From assembly GCA_016869415.1 (NCBI GenBank), contig VGEI01000146.1:1-8287 (forward strand): a stretch of DNA of 8,287 nt, given 5' to 3'. The notes under the pieces are model-generated. The model was not told the origin of the DNA and did no database searches. It saw nothing but the letters and a program-made list of their open reading frames with translations. Positions 1-6,229 of the stretch are shown piece after piece. This stretch comes from Alphaproteobacteria bacterium (GTDB lineage Bacteria; Pseudomonadota; Alphaproteobacteria; CACIAM-22H2). Within the stretch, counting starts at the first letter, position 1, and each line of letters starts with the position of its first letter. The position numbers and the translations under genes are program-made.

Positions 1-724
1 TGGCGAGGTGCGCGGCGGGCAGCTCGACGTATTTGGCGCCTTTGATGCGCTCGGCCACCGCCTTGCCGGCGGCCGGCGGCGTGGCCGGATCGCTCGCCCC
101 GGCGATCACCAGGGTCGAGTTGCCGATGCCGCCGAGCCTGTCATGCTGGTTCATCTCGCGGATCGCCTCACAGCAGGCAATGTAGCCGGCGGCATCGGTC
201 TTCTCCGCCAGCGCACAGATGCGCTGTACCGCCTGCGGATTGGATTTGCGGAAGCCCTCGGTGAACCAGCGCTCCGGCAGGCTGGCGGCCAGTGCCTTCA
301 TGCCATCCTTTTTTACCGCGGCGATGCGCTGGGTCCAGGCCTCGGGCATCGTCGTATGGCCAGAGGTGTTGGAGAGCACGAGCTTGTTGAAGCGTTTGCC
401 GGCGCTGTAGCCGAGCCACATGCCGGTCATGCCGCCCATCGAAAGGCCAAGGAAGTCGGCCTCCTCGATCTTCAGGCCGTCGAGCAGGTTGACCACGTCC
501 TGGCCCAACCGCGCGATGCTATAGGGGCCGGGCGTCACGTCGGAACCGCCATGGCCGCGCTGGTCGTAGCGCAGCACGCGAAAATCCCGGGTGAAGGCCG
601 GGATCTGGCCGTCCCACATGCTGAAGTCGGTCCCCAGCGAGTTCGACAGCACGAGGACGGGTTTGCTCGCCTCACCGTCGAAGCGGTAGTGGATCTTGGC
701 CCCATCGGACTGGACGTGCGGCAC
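1..724 (-). CDS. pcaD: 3-oxoadipate enol-lactonase PcaD, partial (C-terminus beyond left edge)
   Basis: Cytoplasmic alpha/beta-hydrolase that hydrolyses 3-oxoadipate enol-lactone to 3-oxoadipate in the protocatechuate branch of the beta-ketoadipate pathway. The 241 visible residues show the PcaD pattern: an SNSLG oxyanion segment (residues 27-31), RYDQRGHGGS (52-61), the nucleophile elbow GLSMGG with Ser95 (93-98), the acid Asp212 in GASDPATP, and the catalytic His239 in ELPAAHL. The family is about 260 residues, so roughly 20 residues are missing at the window edge. The start is GTG at 724-722, chosen because a strong GGGGAGGAG ribosome site sits just upstream and the SDGAKIHYRFDG opening matches usual PcaD N-termini. 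It is the last visible gene of the leftward pca group and starts 12 nt after the stop of the small ORF described as a pcaB relic. The family call is firm. Separation from other lactone hydrolases rests on the pcaHG context. Confidence 0.93.
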   Translation of the reverse strand, partial: MPHVQSDGAKIHYRFDGEASKPVLVLSNSLGTDFSMWDGQIPAFTRDFRVLRYDQRGHGGSDVTPGPYSIARLGQDVVNLLDGLKIEEADFLGLSMGGMTGMWLGYSAGKRFNKLVLSNTSGHTTMPEAWTQRIAAVKKDGMKALAASLPERWFTEGFRKSNPQAVQRICALAEKTDAAGYIACCEAIREMNQHDRLGGIGNSTLVIAGASDPATPPAAGKAVAERIKGAKYVELPAAHLA

Positions 725-728
725 GGCT

Positions 729-737
729 CTCCTCCCC
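729..737 (-). promoter_or_regulatory. Ribosome binding site of pcaD
   Basis: On the minus strand the sequence reads GGGGAGGAG, ending 4 nt before the GTG start. The best anti-SD register, GGGGAGG, leaves 6 nt. This site decides the non-ATG start of pcaD. Its first G is also the last base of the TAG stop of the preceding small ORF, the stop-to-SD arrangement typical inside operons. Confidence 0.8.
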
Positions 738-826
738 TATTTCATTCCGGCGGCTGGAACATGGACGACCATAGCACCCGCCTGGCCGAGATAATGCTGG
801 GGATCGAGCGGGCGCTCAATCTCCAT
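737..826 (-). pseudogene. Probable C-terminal relic of pcaB (3-carboxy-cis,cis-muconate cycloisomerase)
   Basis: The 149 bp between pcaG and pcaD hold a 29-codon minus-strand ORF from an ATG at 826 to a TAG at 737. It contains RPLDPQHYLGQAGAMV (residues 5-20). A DPxxYLG motif followed by a short hydrophobic helix is how bacterial PcaB proteins of the fumarase/aspartase superfamily typically end (recalled family knowledge, not searched). The same frame stays open upstream past the pcaG stop (873) without a good start or ribosome site, so there is no room for the roughly 350-450 residues of a full enzyme. The stop abuts the pcaD ribosome site, as expected for the native end of a gene ahead of pcaD, and pcaH-G-B-D is a plausible ancestral order. 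I infer that an internal deletion removed almost all of pcaB. It could instead be an unrelated short ORF or a small coupling peptide. Confidence 0.5.
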
Positions 827-873
827 TGGCTTCAGGTGCCGGTCGACAACTCCCTCATACCCGCGCGGCTGCG

Positions 874-1437
874 CTAGCAGTCGAAGAATACCGTCTCGTT
901 CCTACCCTGCAGAACGACATCCCAGCTGTAGCGCCCCTCGCCGTCCTTTCGGGCAATCAGGGTGTCGCGCCGCGCCTTGTCGTCGACAAAATTGAGGATC
1001 GGATCGTCGGCGTTGGCCGCCTCGTCGGGAAAGTACATGCGGGTGAAGAGGTGCTTGAGCTGGCCGCGCATGAATATGGTGACAGCCAGATGCGGCGCCT
1101 GCAGGCTGTTGCCCGGCCCGGGGACGGCACCGGGCTTCAGCGTGGTGAACTCGAACACGCCATCCTTGTCCGTGGGGCAGCGCCCCCAGCCCTTGAAGGC
1201 GCTGTCGACCGGCTTGTCCTGCTTGTCGGCAGGGTGAGCGTACTTGCCCTGCGGGTTCGCCTGCCATACCTCGACGAGCGCGTCGGGCACGGCGACCCCG
1301 TCCGCATCGGTGATCCTGCCGCTGATGCGGATGCGTCTTCCGCCCGCCGTACCGGCAATGTCCTGGGTGGTCAGCCAGGTCAGGCCGACATGCAGGTAGG
1401 GCCCAACGGTCTGCGAGCCGGTCGGAATAAGCTTCAT
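874..1437 (-). CDS. pcaG: Protocatechuate 3,4-dioxygenase, alpha subunit
   Basis: Non-catalytic alpha subunit of the intradiol dioxygenase that cleaves protocatechuate to 3-carboxy-cis,cis-muconate. The 187 residues carry the family pattern: SQTVGPYLHVGL near the N-terminus (8-19), SGRITDADGVAVPDALVEVWQAN (39-61), GKYAHP (64-69), the MYFPDE strand (134-139) and the end SWDVVLQGRNETVFFDC. Aligned with PcaH, the segment at 113-122 (QAPHLAVTIF) keeps one histidine (His116) but has Ala118 where PcaH has its second iron-ligand histidine. The PYPWR-type tyrosine is also lost (PGAVPG, 102-107). This is the expected decayed metal site of an alpha subunit. The start is ATG 1437, only 2 nt after the pcaH stop, so translation is probably coupled. 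GGTGGA inside the pcaH end may serve as the ribosome site. The C-terminus is intact, so any deletion downstream did not reach into this gene. Confidence 0.96.
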   Translation of the reverse strand: MKLIPTGSQTVGPYLHVGLTWLTTQDIAGTAGGRRIRISGRITDADGVAVPDALVEVWQANPQGKYAHPADKQDKPVDSAFKGWGRCPTDKDGVFEFTTLKPGAVPGPGNSLQAPHLAVTIFMRGQLKHLFTRMYFPDEAANADDPILNFVDDKARRDTLIARKDGEGRYSWDVVLQGRNETVFFDC

Positions 1438-1439
1438 GG

Positions 1440-2144
1440 TCAGTCCACCATCGGCGTGGCTGCGCGGCCGCGCAGCACGATGTCGAATTTGTAGCCCAGC
1501 GCCTGCTCGGGAATCGTCGTCTCGATATCGAACGAGGAGATCAGGCGGTCGCGGGCTACGGCATCAGCCACGCTGTTAAAGATCGGATCGAGCGGCAACA
1601 ACGGGTCGCCCGGAAAATACATCTGAGTCACCAGCCGCGTCACGTAAGCAGGCCCGAACAGCGACAGATGAATGTGTGCCGGCCTCCAGGCGTTGTAGTG
1701 GTTGCGCCACGGGTACTCGCCGGGGCGAATGGTGACAAAGCGGTATTCGCCCTTCCCGTTGGTGACTATACGCCCGGCGCCGGTGAAGTTGGGGTCGAGC
1801 GGTGCGTTGTGCTGATCGACCGGATGATGGTACCGCCCGGCCGAGTTGCACTGCCAGAGCTCGACCAGCGTGTCTGGGACCGGCTTGCCATCCTCGTCGA
1901 GAACGCGGCCGGAGAGGATCATCCGCTCGCCGATCGGCTCACCCTTCCCCTGCTTGGTGAGGTCAGCGTCGTTCGGTCCGATGCGATCATGGCCGAAGAG
2001 CGGCCCCGTCACCTCCGTCAGCGTGTGCGGGATCTTGATGAGGGACTGACTCGGCGCGCGCTTTACCGTCGACGCATAGCCGGGAAACAGATGGGCAGGT
2101 TGGGTCCCCGGCGCCTCACGCCGGTAACCGATGACATCAACCAT
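1440..2144 (-). CDS. pcaH: Protocatechuate 3,4-dioxygenase, beta (iron-binding) subunit
   Basis: Catalytic beta subunit of protocatechuate 3,4-dioxygenase, a cytoplasmic non-haem Fe(III) intradiol ring-cleavage enzyme. It has 234 residues, the usual length. All four iron ligands are visible: Tyr105 (in AGRYHHP), Tyr144 (in PGEYPWRN), and His157 and His159 (in WRPAHIH). The conserved active-site Arg154 is also present. By family knowledge these match Tyr408, Tyr447, His460, His462 and Arg457 of the Pseudomonas putida enzyme. Other hallmarks are the N-terminal TEVTGPLFG (43-51), LVELWQCNSAGRYHHP (93-108) and LDPNFTGAGR (116-125). The start ATG 2144 has an AAGGAG ribosome site at 2158-2153 with an 8-nt spacer. 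The stop lies 2 nt before pcaG. The 92-bp gap to the upstream SMP-30 gene holds only this ribosome site and a weak CCCAT/ATGGG inverted repeat near 2189-2207. I found no convincing promoter there. Confidence 0.98.
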   Translation of the reverse strand: MVDVIGYRREAPGTQPAHLFPGYASTVKRAPSQSLIKIPHTLTEVTGPLFGHDRIGPNDADLTKQGKGEPIGERMILSGRVLDEDGKPVPDTLVELWQCNSAGRYHHPVDQHNAPLDPNFTGAGRIVTNGKGEYRFVTIRPGEYPWRNHYNAWRPAHIHLSLFGPAYVTRLVTQMYFPGDPLLPLDPIFNSVADAVARDRLISSFDIETTIPEQALGYKFDIVLRGRAATPMVD

Positions 2145-2236
2145 TGCAATCGCTCCTTATTCGCAAGCCCTAGTGAACCTGACGATCTCCCATCGCGATA
2201 ATATGGGCGAAAGCGTCGTTCCCCATCCGAAAATGA

Positions 2237-3145
2237 TCACGGCTTCAGAGCTCCGTTTACCGCCAGATAGATCGAATAGAGCCCACTCATCGCCGTGATG
2301 AACAGGCGGTTGCGCCGCGGGCCGCCGAAACACACGTTGGACACGAGCTCGCCGATGACAATGCGGCCAAGCAACGCACCCGACGGGCTGTAGCACTCCA
2401 CGCCCTTGTGAGCGCTGGTCCATAGTCGCCCGTCGGTGTCGAGACGGAAACCGTCGAAGAAACCTTCCTTGATTTCCGCGAACACTCGGCTGTTGGCCAA
2501 CCGCCTGCCGTCGACCACGTCGAAACGGCGGATGTGGTGGGCGCCCTTGGGATCGTGCGAGAACGCCGTGTCGGCGACGTAGAGTATCTTCTCGTCCGGC
2601 GAGAAGGCGATGCCGTTCGGCTTGCCGAAATCGTCGGCGACCACATCGAGAGTCCTTGACGTGGGATCGAGCCGGAAGACGTAGCAGCCCGCCTGCTCCT
2701 GCGGCGCTAAATAGCCCTCGTAGTCGTTGATGATCCCGTAAGACGGGTCGGTGAACCAGATCGTGCCGTCCGACTTCACCACGACGTCGTTGGGCGAGTT
2801 CAGGCGTTTGCCCTTGTAGCTGTCGGCCAGCACTGTGATGCTGCCGTCGAGCTCGGTGCGCGTCAGGCGCCGCGTTCCGTGCTCGCAGGTCAGCAGACGA
2901 CCTTCGCGGTCACGGGTGTTGCCGTTGCTGAAATTGGAAGGCTGGCGAAAGACCGCGACGTTGCCATCCGGCGTCCAGCGCAGCATGCGGTTGTTGGGAA
3001 TGTCGCTCCAGACGAGCTGGTCGGTGTCTCGGAAGTAAACCGGCCCCTCCGACCAGCGGGTCCCGGTGAAGAGCTTCTCCACCGGCGCGTTGCCCATCAC
3101 GCAAAGGCCGAACTCGGGCGAGAGGATCTCGATCTCGTGGTTCAT
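2237..3145 (-). CDS. SMP-30/gluconolactonase/LRE-family hydrolase
   Basis: A 302-residue protein of the SMP-30/gluconolactonase family, six-bladed beta-propeller lactonases using one divalent metal. The expected metal-site residues are all present: Glu33 in RWSEGPVYF, Asn119 in RLNSPNDVVV, Asn177 in KPNGIAFSPD and Asp231 in GFFDGFRLD. Further propeller signatures are FTDPSYG (131-137) and DGRLWTSA (238-245). No signal peptide is apparent, so it is probably cytoplasmic. The substrate is unknown. Relatives act on sugar lactones, and the position just upstream of pcaH suggests an aromatic-derived lactone or side product (inference). The start ATG 3145 has no recognisable ribosome site, and a terminator hairpin begins about 18 nt upstream. 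The next in-frame ATG (3097) has no ribosome site either and would shorten the N-terminus before the first blade. The first ATG is kept because it gives the usual length ahead of the WSEGP motif. Confidence 0.9.
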   Translation of the reverse strand: MNHEIEILSPEFGLCVMGNAPVEKLFTGTRWSEGPVYFRDTDQLVWSDIPNNRMLRWTPDGNVAVFRQPSNFSNGNTRDREGRLLTCEHGTRRLTRTELDGSITVLADSYKGKRLNSPNDVVVKSDGTIWFTDPSYGIINDYEGYLAPQEQAGCYVFRLDPTSRTLDVVADDFGKPNGIAFSPDEKILYVADTAFSHDPKGAHHIRRFDVVDGRRLANSRVFAEIKEGFFDGFRLDTDGRLWTSAHKGVECYSPSGALLGRIVIGELVSNVCFGGPRRNRLFITAMSGLYSIYLAVNGALKP

Positions 3146-3153
3146 TGGCAGCG

Positions 3154-3185
3154 AAACGAAAACGGCCCGGGATTGCCCCGGGCCG
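3154..3185 (-). terminator. Rho-independent terminator after the Bug/TctC gene array
   Basis: A perfect 9-bp GC-only stem lies at 3163-3171 and 3177-3185 (CGGCCCGGG / CCCGGGCCG) with a 5-nt loop. On the minus strand it is followed immediately by TTTTCGTTT (3162-3154). The other strand has no T-run after the hairpin, so it is directional for leftward transcription. It lies between the stop of the last binding-protein gene (3201) and the SMP-30 start (3145). It should end or attenuate transcription from the upstream oxidoreductase-TctC unit. Confidence 0.85.
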
Positions 3186-3200
3186 CCTCGTAACCCTTCC

Positions 3201-4166
3201 TCAGTTCAACTCGATCTTCGCTGCCTTGACGATCTCCGCGGTGCTGGTCAGCTCAGCCTTGATGTAGGCGTCGAATTCCTCCGGCTTCATCGGCCACGTC
3301 GCGGCACCGAGCTTCTGCATACGCTCCTTCAAATCGGCCGATTCCAGAGCCTTCACCGTCTCCATGTTCAGCCGGTTCACGATGTCGCGCGGTGTCTTGG
3401 CTGGAGCCAGCATCCCAACCCAGAAGTTGTAGAAGGAGTCCGGCACACCGGCTTCCACCGTGGTCGGGACATTGGGCAGGATAGGCGAACGCTGAGCTGA
3501 ACCTACAGCGAGCGTGACGAACTTACCCGCCTGGATGTTGGCCAACGCGGCGTTCACCGGCGCGAAGAAGACGTCGACGCGCCCTTCCATGACGTCGGTC
3601 ATGGCTTCGGGTGTGCCCTTATACGGAATGTGCACATGGGTGATGCCGGCCCGGTCGCTAAACTTCTCGGCATTCATGTGCGTGGCGCTGCCCACGCCGG
3701 CCGAGGCGAAGTTGAGTTGCCCAGGCTTGGACTTCGCGTAGGCCACCAGCTCCTGCACCGTCTTGATGTTCTTCGACGGCGCGATGATCAGGACGTTCGA
3801 CAGGTTGACCAGTGGCGTGACACCGGCGAAATCGGTCGCGGTGTTGAACGGCATGTCCTTGTAGAGCGCCGGGTTCGCGGTATGCGCCGAGGAGTGCACC
3901 AGCAGCGTGTACCCGTCGGGAGCAGCACGGGCTACGACTTCGCCGCCGATCTTGCCGCCGGCACCGGGCCGGTTCTCGACAACGACGGGCTGCCCCAACG
4001 CAGTCGACAGTTTCTCGGCGACAGCGCGCGCCGTGATGTCGGTCGAGCTGCCCGGAGTGAACGGCACGATCAGCCGGATCGGCTTGTTGGGGAAACTCTG
4101 TGCCGAAACAGGCACCGCCATCACGGCGAGGGCGACGGCCGCGGCGAGCGTGGTGAGAAGCTTCAT
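3201..4166 (-). CDS. Bug/TctC-family tripartite tricarboxylate transporter substrate-binding protein (copy nearest pca genes)
   Basis: Periplasmic solute-binding protein of the Bug (TctC) family, 321 residues, the normal length. A Sec signal peptide (KLL, then a hydrophobic stretch to VSA) is likely cleaved after Ala22. The mature part has the family's landmarks: PIRLIVPFTPGSSTD (29-43, first ligand loop with Asp43), ALGQPVVVENRPGAGG, APDGYTLL, GSATHMNAEKF, HIPYKGTPEAMTD, and the RSPILPNVPTTVEAGVP hinge. Family members bind carboxylates (citrate, adipate, aromatic acids such as terephthalate) and hand them to a TctA/TctB permease, neither of which is encoded here. The start is ATG 4166 with AGGAGG at 4177-4172 and a 5-nt spacer. 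It is the third and last of three tandem paralogues, followed by the terminator. The ligand is not predictable from sequence; proximity to pcaHGD makes an aromatic or dicarboxylic acid plausible (inference). Confidence 0.93.
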   Translation of the reverse strand: MKLLTTLAAAVALAVMAVPVSAQSFPNKPIRLIVPFTPGSSTDITARAVAEKLSTALGQPVVVENRPGAGGKIGGEVVARAAPDGYTLLVHSSAHTANPALYKDMPFNTATDFAGVTPLVNLSNVLIIAPSKNIKTVQELVAYAKSKPGQLNFASAGVGSATHMNAEKFSDRAGITHVHIPYKGTPEAMTDVMEGRVDVFFAPVNAALANIQAGKFVTLAVGSAQRSPILPNVPTTVEAGVPDSFYNFWVGMLAPAKTPRDIVNRLNMETVKALESADLKERMQKLGAATWPMKPEEFDAYIKAELTSTAEIVKAAKIELN

Positions 4167-4215
4167 GACATCCTCCTGTTTTCTGTCTTGTTCTGTTGCC
4201 GAGCCGCGAGCCCGG

Positions 4216-5193
4216 TCAGTTCGCTTGAATACCGGCTTTCTTGACCAGCTCGATGTTCGTAGCGATCTCCTGCTTCATCTGAGCCGCGAAGGCGTCCGGT
4301 GCCATCACCATCGGATCGCCGCCCAGCTTGGCAAACCGTTCCTTCATGTCGGGCATCTGGACGGCCCTGGCGACTTCCGCGTGCAGCCTCATAACGATGT
4401 CGCGCGGTGTCTTCGCCGGTAGGAACATGCCCGCCCACAGCATGTAGTCCGCCTCCCGGACGCCGGCCTCGGCCGTCGTCGGGACGTTCGGCAGCAGCGG
4501 CGAACGCTGGGGTGCCCCCACGGAAAGCGCCACGAGCTGGTTGTTCTGGATCAACGGGATGCCCGACGCCATCGTGGTGAACATGTAGTCGACGTTTCCG
4601 CCCATGATATCGGTCATCGCCTCAGGCGTGCCCTTGTAGGCGACGTGCACGGCGTCGAAGCCGGCGGCAACCCGGAACTTCTCGTCGCTCATGTGCGTGG
4701 CGCTGCCGCTGCCTGCCGAAGCGTAGGTCAGCTTGCCCGGGTTCTTCTTGGCATAGGCGACGAGATCGGCGACCGACTTAATGCCCTTGTTGTTGTTGGG
4801 CGCCACCACCAGGACGTTCGGCAACACGACCACCGGGGCCACGGCCGCAAAATCGTTCACCGGGTCGTAGTTCAGTGTCTTGTAGAGGGCGGGCGCCGCG
4901 GCGATGGCCGACGAAGTGAGCAGCACTGTGTAACCATCGGGAGCCGCCTGGGCAACGGCGATCGCGCCGATATTGCCGCCGGCTCCAGGGCGGTTTTCGA
5001 CCAGAACGGGCTGACCCAGAGCCGGGGTCAGCTTGTCGGCGACCACGCGCGAGATGATGTCGATGGCGCTGCCCGGCGGGAACGGCGAGACAATCTTCAC
5101 CGGACGTGTCGGATAGGTCTGGGCATCCGCCGGAGCGGCGATGCCGAGAATAGCCACGGAGGCCGCGGCGATCAGGGTCCTGATCAGGGGCAT
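4216..5193 (-). CDS. Bug/TctC-family substrate-binding protein (middle copy)
   Basis: Second paralogue, 325 residues, with a Sec signal peptide likely cut after Ala24 (PADA before QTYP). Family landmarks are PFPPGSAID (37-45, first ligand loop with Asp45), ALGQPVLVENRPGAGG, APDGYTVLL, GSATHMSDEKF, YKGTPEAMTD and RSPLLPNVPTTAEAGV. The open frame extends upstream to 5337, but those 48 codons overlap the preceding gene and encode an arginine/serine-rich shadow. The start is placed at ATG 5193, where a ribosome site and signal peptide coincide. The pocket loops differ from the neighbours: SSAIAAAP where the others read SSAHTANP or SAGHAANP, and MFTTMASG where the others read FFAPVNAA or FFSPISAA. 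This suggests a different ligand rather than a fresh duplicate. It is followed after 49 nt by the next copy. Confidence 0.92.
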   Translation of the reverse strand: MPLIRTLIAAASVAILGIAAPADAQTYPTRPVKIVSPFPPGSAIDIISRVVADKLTPALGQPVLVENRPGAGGNIGAIAVAQAAPDGYTVLLTSSAIAAAPALYKTLNYDPVNDFAAVAPVVVLPNVLVVAPNNNKGIKSVADLVAYAKKNPGKLTYASAGSGSATHMSDEKFRVAAGFDAVHVAYKGTPEAMTDIMGGNVDYMFTTMASGIPLIQNNQLVALSVGAPQRSPLLPNVPTTAEAGVREADYMLWAGMFLPAKTPRDIVMRLHAEVARAVQMPDMKERFAKLGGDPMVMAPDAFAAQMKQEIATNIELVKKAGIQAN

Positions 5194-5200
5194 GGGTTTT

Positions 5201-5207
5201 CTCCTCC
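5201..5207 (-). promoter_or_regulatory. Ribosome binding site fixing the start of the middle Bug/TctC gene
   Basis: The minus strand reads GGAGGAG with a 7-nt spacer to ATG 5193. It lies in the 28-nt gap after the preceding stop (5222) and argues against the longer in-frame start at 5337. Confidence 0.75.
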
Positions 5208-5221
5208 GCTGTCGTTGGCGG

Positions 5222-6193
5222 CTACTCGGGCTTGATGCCGGCGGCGGCCGCAAGCTTGATGTTGTCCTGGACCTCTTTCCTGATATGCGCGTGGAACTGC
5301 TCCGACGTCGCCACCCAGGGGGTTGCGCCCACGGCACCGAGGCGTGCCTTCATCTCCGCAGACTGCAGAGCCTTGTTCACTTCGGCATGAAGGCGCTGGA
5401 CGATTTCTCTCGGCGTGCCCTTGGGCGCCAGCAAGCCGTACCAGAGCACGAACTCGGAGTTCGGCACCCCGGCCTCGACCGTGGTAGGCACGTCGGGCAG
5501 CACCGGCGAGCGTTCGGCGGAGCTGACGCCGAGGGCCAGGAGATTGCCGGCCCTGATGAGCTGCAGGGCTGCCGAGATCGGCGAGAAGAAATAGTCCGTG
5601 CGGCCGGTCATGATGTCGGGGAAAGCCTCGGTGCTGCCGCGATAGGGCACGTGCACCGCGTCGTAGCCGCCAGCGGCGTTGCGGAACTTCTCGGCATTAA
5701 GGTGCGTACCACTACCGATACCGGCCGAACCATACGTAAGCTTACCGGGGTTCGCCTTGCCATAGGCGACCAATTCCTGAACGGTCTTGAGACCGCGCGA
5801 CGGCGCAATAATCAGCACATTGGGCTGGAAAGCCAACGGCGCAACAGCAACGAAGTCCTCCACCGTGTCGAAGGGCAGGCTCTTGTAGATCGCCGGGTTG
5901 GCGGCGTGGCCGGCGGAGGTGGCGAGCAGCGTATAACCGTCGGGCACCGCCTTGGCCACAGCATTGGCACCGATGCTGCCGCCGGCTCCAGAGCGGTTCT
6001 CCACCACCATCGGCTGACCCAACGCCGGCTGGATCGCATCGACCATGGCCCGGCCCATCGTGTCCGTGCCCGTACCCGGGACGAAGGGCACGATGACTTT
6101 GATCGGGCGGTTCGGATAGCTCTGCGCAGCGGCGGTCGAAGCCAACAGGAGTACCGCTCCGGCAGCCAGCAGAACCCGTCGCAGCATCGCCAT
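5222..6193 (-). CDS. Bug/TctC-family substrate-binding protein (first copy, after the oxidoreductase)
   Basis: First of the three tandem periplasmic binding proteins in transcription order, 323 residues. The signal peptide (MAMLRRVLL followed by an Ala/Leu core) is probably cleaved after Ala23 of STAAA before QSYP. The mature part shows PFVPGTGTD (36-44, ligand loop with Asp44), ALGQPMVVENRSGAGG, VPDGYTLL, GSGTHLNAEKF, HVPYRGSTEAFPD and RSPVLPDVPTTVEAGVP. It is the most diverged of the three in the first loop (TGTD) and in the YRGSTEAFPD segment, where the other two have YKGTPEAMTD. The start is ATG 6193, with GGGAGG at 6204-6199 and a 5-nt spacer; the ATG two codons later would leave an 11-nt spacer. 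It lies 36 nt after the oxidoreductase stop, so both are probably on one transcript. The ligand is unknown. Confidence 0.92.
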   Translation of the reverse strand: MAMLRRVLLAAGAVLLLASTAAAQSYPNRPIKVIVPFVPGTGTDTMGRAMVDAIQPALGQPMVVENRSGAGGSIGANAVAKAVPDGYTLLATSAGHAANPAIYKSLPFDTVEDFVAVAPLAFQPNVLIIAPSRGLKTVQELVAYGKANPGKLTYGSAGIGSGTHLNAEKFRNAAGGYDAVHVPYRGSTEAFPDIMTGRTDYFFSPISAALQLIRAGNLLALGVSSAERSPVLPDVPTTVEAGVPNSEFVLWYGLLAPKGTPREIVQRLHAEVNKALQSAEMKARLGAVGATPWVATSEQFHAHIRKEVQDNIKLAAAAGIKPE

Positions 6194-6229
6194 ATCCGCC
6201 TCCCTTTAGGCGCCACCTGGGCCGTGGGC

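Noticed and set aside
8..877. Long rightward open frame (289 codons) opposite pcaD
   Set aside because: It is the antisense shadow of pcaD and the pcaG-pcaD gap. Its protein has no recognisable family pattern, while the opposite strand encodes clear catalytic motifs.
2189..2207. CCCAT / ATGGG inverted repeat upstream of pcaH as a possible regulator site
   Set aside because: The arms are only 5 bp and it does not match the PcaQ-type ATAACC-N4-GGTTAA site. A nearby TATTAT has no partner -35 box.
4167..4215. Short GGCTCG direct repeats between two Bug/TctC genes as a possible terminator
   Set aside because: The repeats are direct rather than inverted, do not form a good stem, and lack a following T-tract.
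5194..5337. Longer N-terminus for the middle Bug/TctC protein
   Set aside because: It overlaps the preceding gene, encodes an Arg/Ser-rich low-complexity stretch, and would bury the signal peptide that follows the GGAGGAG site.
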